DNA of 13,615 nucleotides from UBA8752 sp049610565 (lineage in GTDB: Bacteria; Bacteroidota; Bacteroidia; Flavobacteriales_D; Sanyastnellaceae): the NCBI GenBank assembly GCA_049610565.1, contig JBMYZR010000057.1, forward strand, positions 1 to 13,615. The letters are read 5' to 3'. A program made the position numbers and the translations under genes. The notes beneath the pieces were generated by a model. That model saw only the letters and a list, made by a program, of their open reading frames with translations. It did not search any database and was not told the DNA's origin. Below, in pieces: positions 13,401 through 13,615 of the stretch (position 1 is its first letter; every line of letters starts with the position of its first letter).

Positions 13401-13615
13401 CCCAGTGGTCCAGCGGGCGGACGTCGCGGCCGGAGGCGAAGACGACGAGGCGCTCGTCGGGTGCGAGGGTCACGGCGGGCAGGGGCCATTTGCCCCAATC
13501 CGCGCCATCGTCAGACAGAAAGAGGCCCTCCAAGGAGGCGGGCTGGTCGCCGGCGTTCCACACCTCGATCCAGTCCTCTTCCTCACCGAGGGCATCGGTG
13601 AGCGTGCCGAAGGCG
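10408..13615 (-). CDS. Large secreted CotH/lamin-tail protein with T9SS sorting tail, 5'-truncated
   Basis: Over 1,068 residues are visible; the frame is open to the window edge (the GTG at 13563 lies inside a domain), so the true start is outside. Order from the N-terminal side: lamin-tail domain (about 13615-13420; DWIEVWNAGD and LFLSDDG); a beta-sandwich region (13390-12870; LLAFDYDDGCVAFING, VEGDNVLAVQVHN); a chitobiase-C-like segment (12500-12340; RYTTDGSEPT); a CotH kinase-like domain (12320-11150) with GLYGAREKSDENF and the acidic YDTDACFG motif (11520-11497); an InlB-B-like repeat (11130-10880; GFAFLGWEENG); an Ig-like stretch; and a type-A T9SS tail (10626-10411; LQPNPARN, LDAQGRL, WPAGMYIVRL). 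The protein is expected on the cell surface or released. CotH proteins phosphorylate spore-coat proteins in Bacillus; substrates in Bacteroidota are unknown. Confidence 0.93.
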   Translation of the reverse strand, partial: AFGTLTDALGEEEDWIEVWNAGDQPASLEGLFLSDDGADWGKWPLPAVTLAPDERLVVFASGRDVRPLDHWEGTVRDIDLWRYHIPQAPLTSDWRRPEFNDAGWDVAPGGFGYGDGDDITDVGGANVVFLRRTFTVEDLPSIMHGLLAFDYDDGCVAFINGHEVFRSQTMSGSETSPGSETVSGHSIAFDAWTNGLHEAELYQGGVPEHVIFDPREWLVEGDNVLAVQVHNESATSSDLTIRPFLALGHHTPNPAPFNAIPSWMETEDPGLHTNFRLKPGEPVILSDAAGTLLDLATLPAECRTGLTYGRSGNGADDWCWYTTPTPGSDNGPDCLAGILPAPAVVPGSGHFPGPPAVTATAGTPSGPPGQPLPTMTLRYTTDGSEPTTGSAVFTGQWNPGETLILSIRAFADGWVPSATVDRTYFIAEPPSPLERVSIITHPDHLWDWETGIYVLGPNAGDDYPFMGANFWQPWSKESRLEWFGEDGNSITQARFDLEIHGGWSRAEPQRSFRLDFKPQWTGPLEHAVFPSKPNITEFGNLNLRNGGQASWENKIQDAFYGELALETHCVASAWRPVEVYLNGDYWGLYGAREKSDENFVEDNFGWNDNSVDLFNQWVSQNGSPSAWEATVNPLLAMPSGSDAFKQGFEDNFDVLSYFDYHIFEIHGQNVDWMTAPWGPKNFKYFRSLEGDGKWRAILYDTDACFGAWGTSVWENFLQLSVSPPYPTTYSNLFGKVLENGDLGCGFATRYCDLLATSFEPNRFNARLDQAAAWIGPVMERHIDLWDAPASIDYWQFRLQLIMDHNVDRVFAGREQLRDHFGFSQPHTMTIEWANPIGGEVRVNGMSGLGQGWEGAYFGECPIQLAAIPVDGFAFLGWEENGHTLLGLLDPTAPFAEVELYGTDTFKALFGPCLSGVTVSIVEVGNGLEAMVEGSAQPLTLQWWLDGQMVQEGAVWSGTPVDGLVATASNGECTVLSEAWGSGTLTSVAPSFADAQAAAMLQPNPARNVVSVQGGGDRLEVLDAQGRLRLEQALPGGGVQLDVSDWPAGMYIVRLLGPGGIQTERLIVE

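Noticed and set aside
1..13615. CRISPR array, insertion sequence, integrase or attachment site
   Set aside because: No regularly spaced repeats, terminal inverted repeats, transposase-like frames or phage genes were seen; gene content is mostly chromosomal.

Overview
The window most likely comes from a GC-rich marine member of the Bacteroidota (Flavobacteriales-like). Three things point there. A large secreted protein ends in a type IX secretion (T9SS) type-A sorting tail. A green-tuned proteorhodopsin is paired with a Blh retinal-forming oxygenase. Two candidate promoters resemble the Bacteroidota -33 TTTG / -7 TAnnTTTG pattern, and obvious Shine-Dalgarno sites are mostly absent. I cannot place it below order level from sequence alone.

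Layout. (1) 1-1702, minus strand: guaA (GMP synthetase) followed, with a TGATG stop/start overlap, by an exported LysM protein cut by the window edge. (2) 1792-4538, plus strand: a Maf-family nucleotide pyrophosphatase, then a phototrophy pair of proteorhodopsin (2550-3287) and blh (3355-4257) separated by a strong intrinsic terminator, then a tiny cysteine-rich lipoprotein with a TTG start. (3) 4559-4583: a bidirectional terminator where the plus and minus blocks converge. (4) 4583-8413, minus strand: a selenium module transcribed selU, then a flavin-dependent halogenase-like oxidoreductase, then selD. (5) 8510-9202, plus strand: an exported coiled-coil protein of unknown function, divergent from selU, ending in a good terminator. 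(6) 9309-13615, minus strand: secreted proteins, namely a double-Kazal protein with a dockerin-like C-terminus and a very large CotH/lamin-tail protein with a T9SS tail (5' end outside the window). A possible 33-residue membrane peptide lies between them.

How the genes work together. Blh cleaves beta-carotene to retinal, the chromophore of the proteorhodopsin. The rhodopsin has the full DTE proton-pump triad, a green-tuning Met, and a glycine in helix E at the position that opens a carotenoid-antenna window in xanthorhodopsin-type pumps. SelD makes selenophosphate and SelU uses it to convert 2-thiouridine to 2-selenouridine in tRNA anticodons. No selA, selB or selC and no in-frame UGA (Sec) is seen, so in this window selenium use points to tRNA modification.

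The most interesting item is the unexplained flavoenzyme between selU and selD. It keeps the GxGxxG and WxWxIP signatures of flavin-dependent halogenases, and its position makes it a candidate new selenium-linked enzyme. Second is the set of TTGAAC half-sites, including a 14-bp palindrome, immediately upstream of the rhodopsin start.
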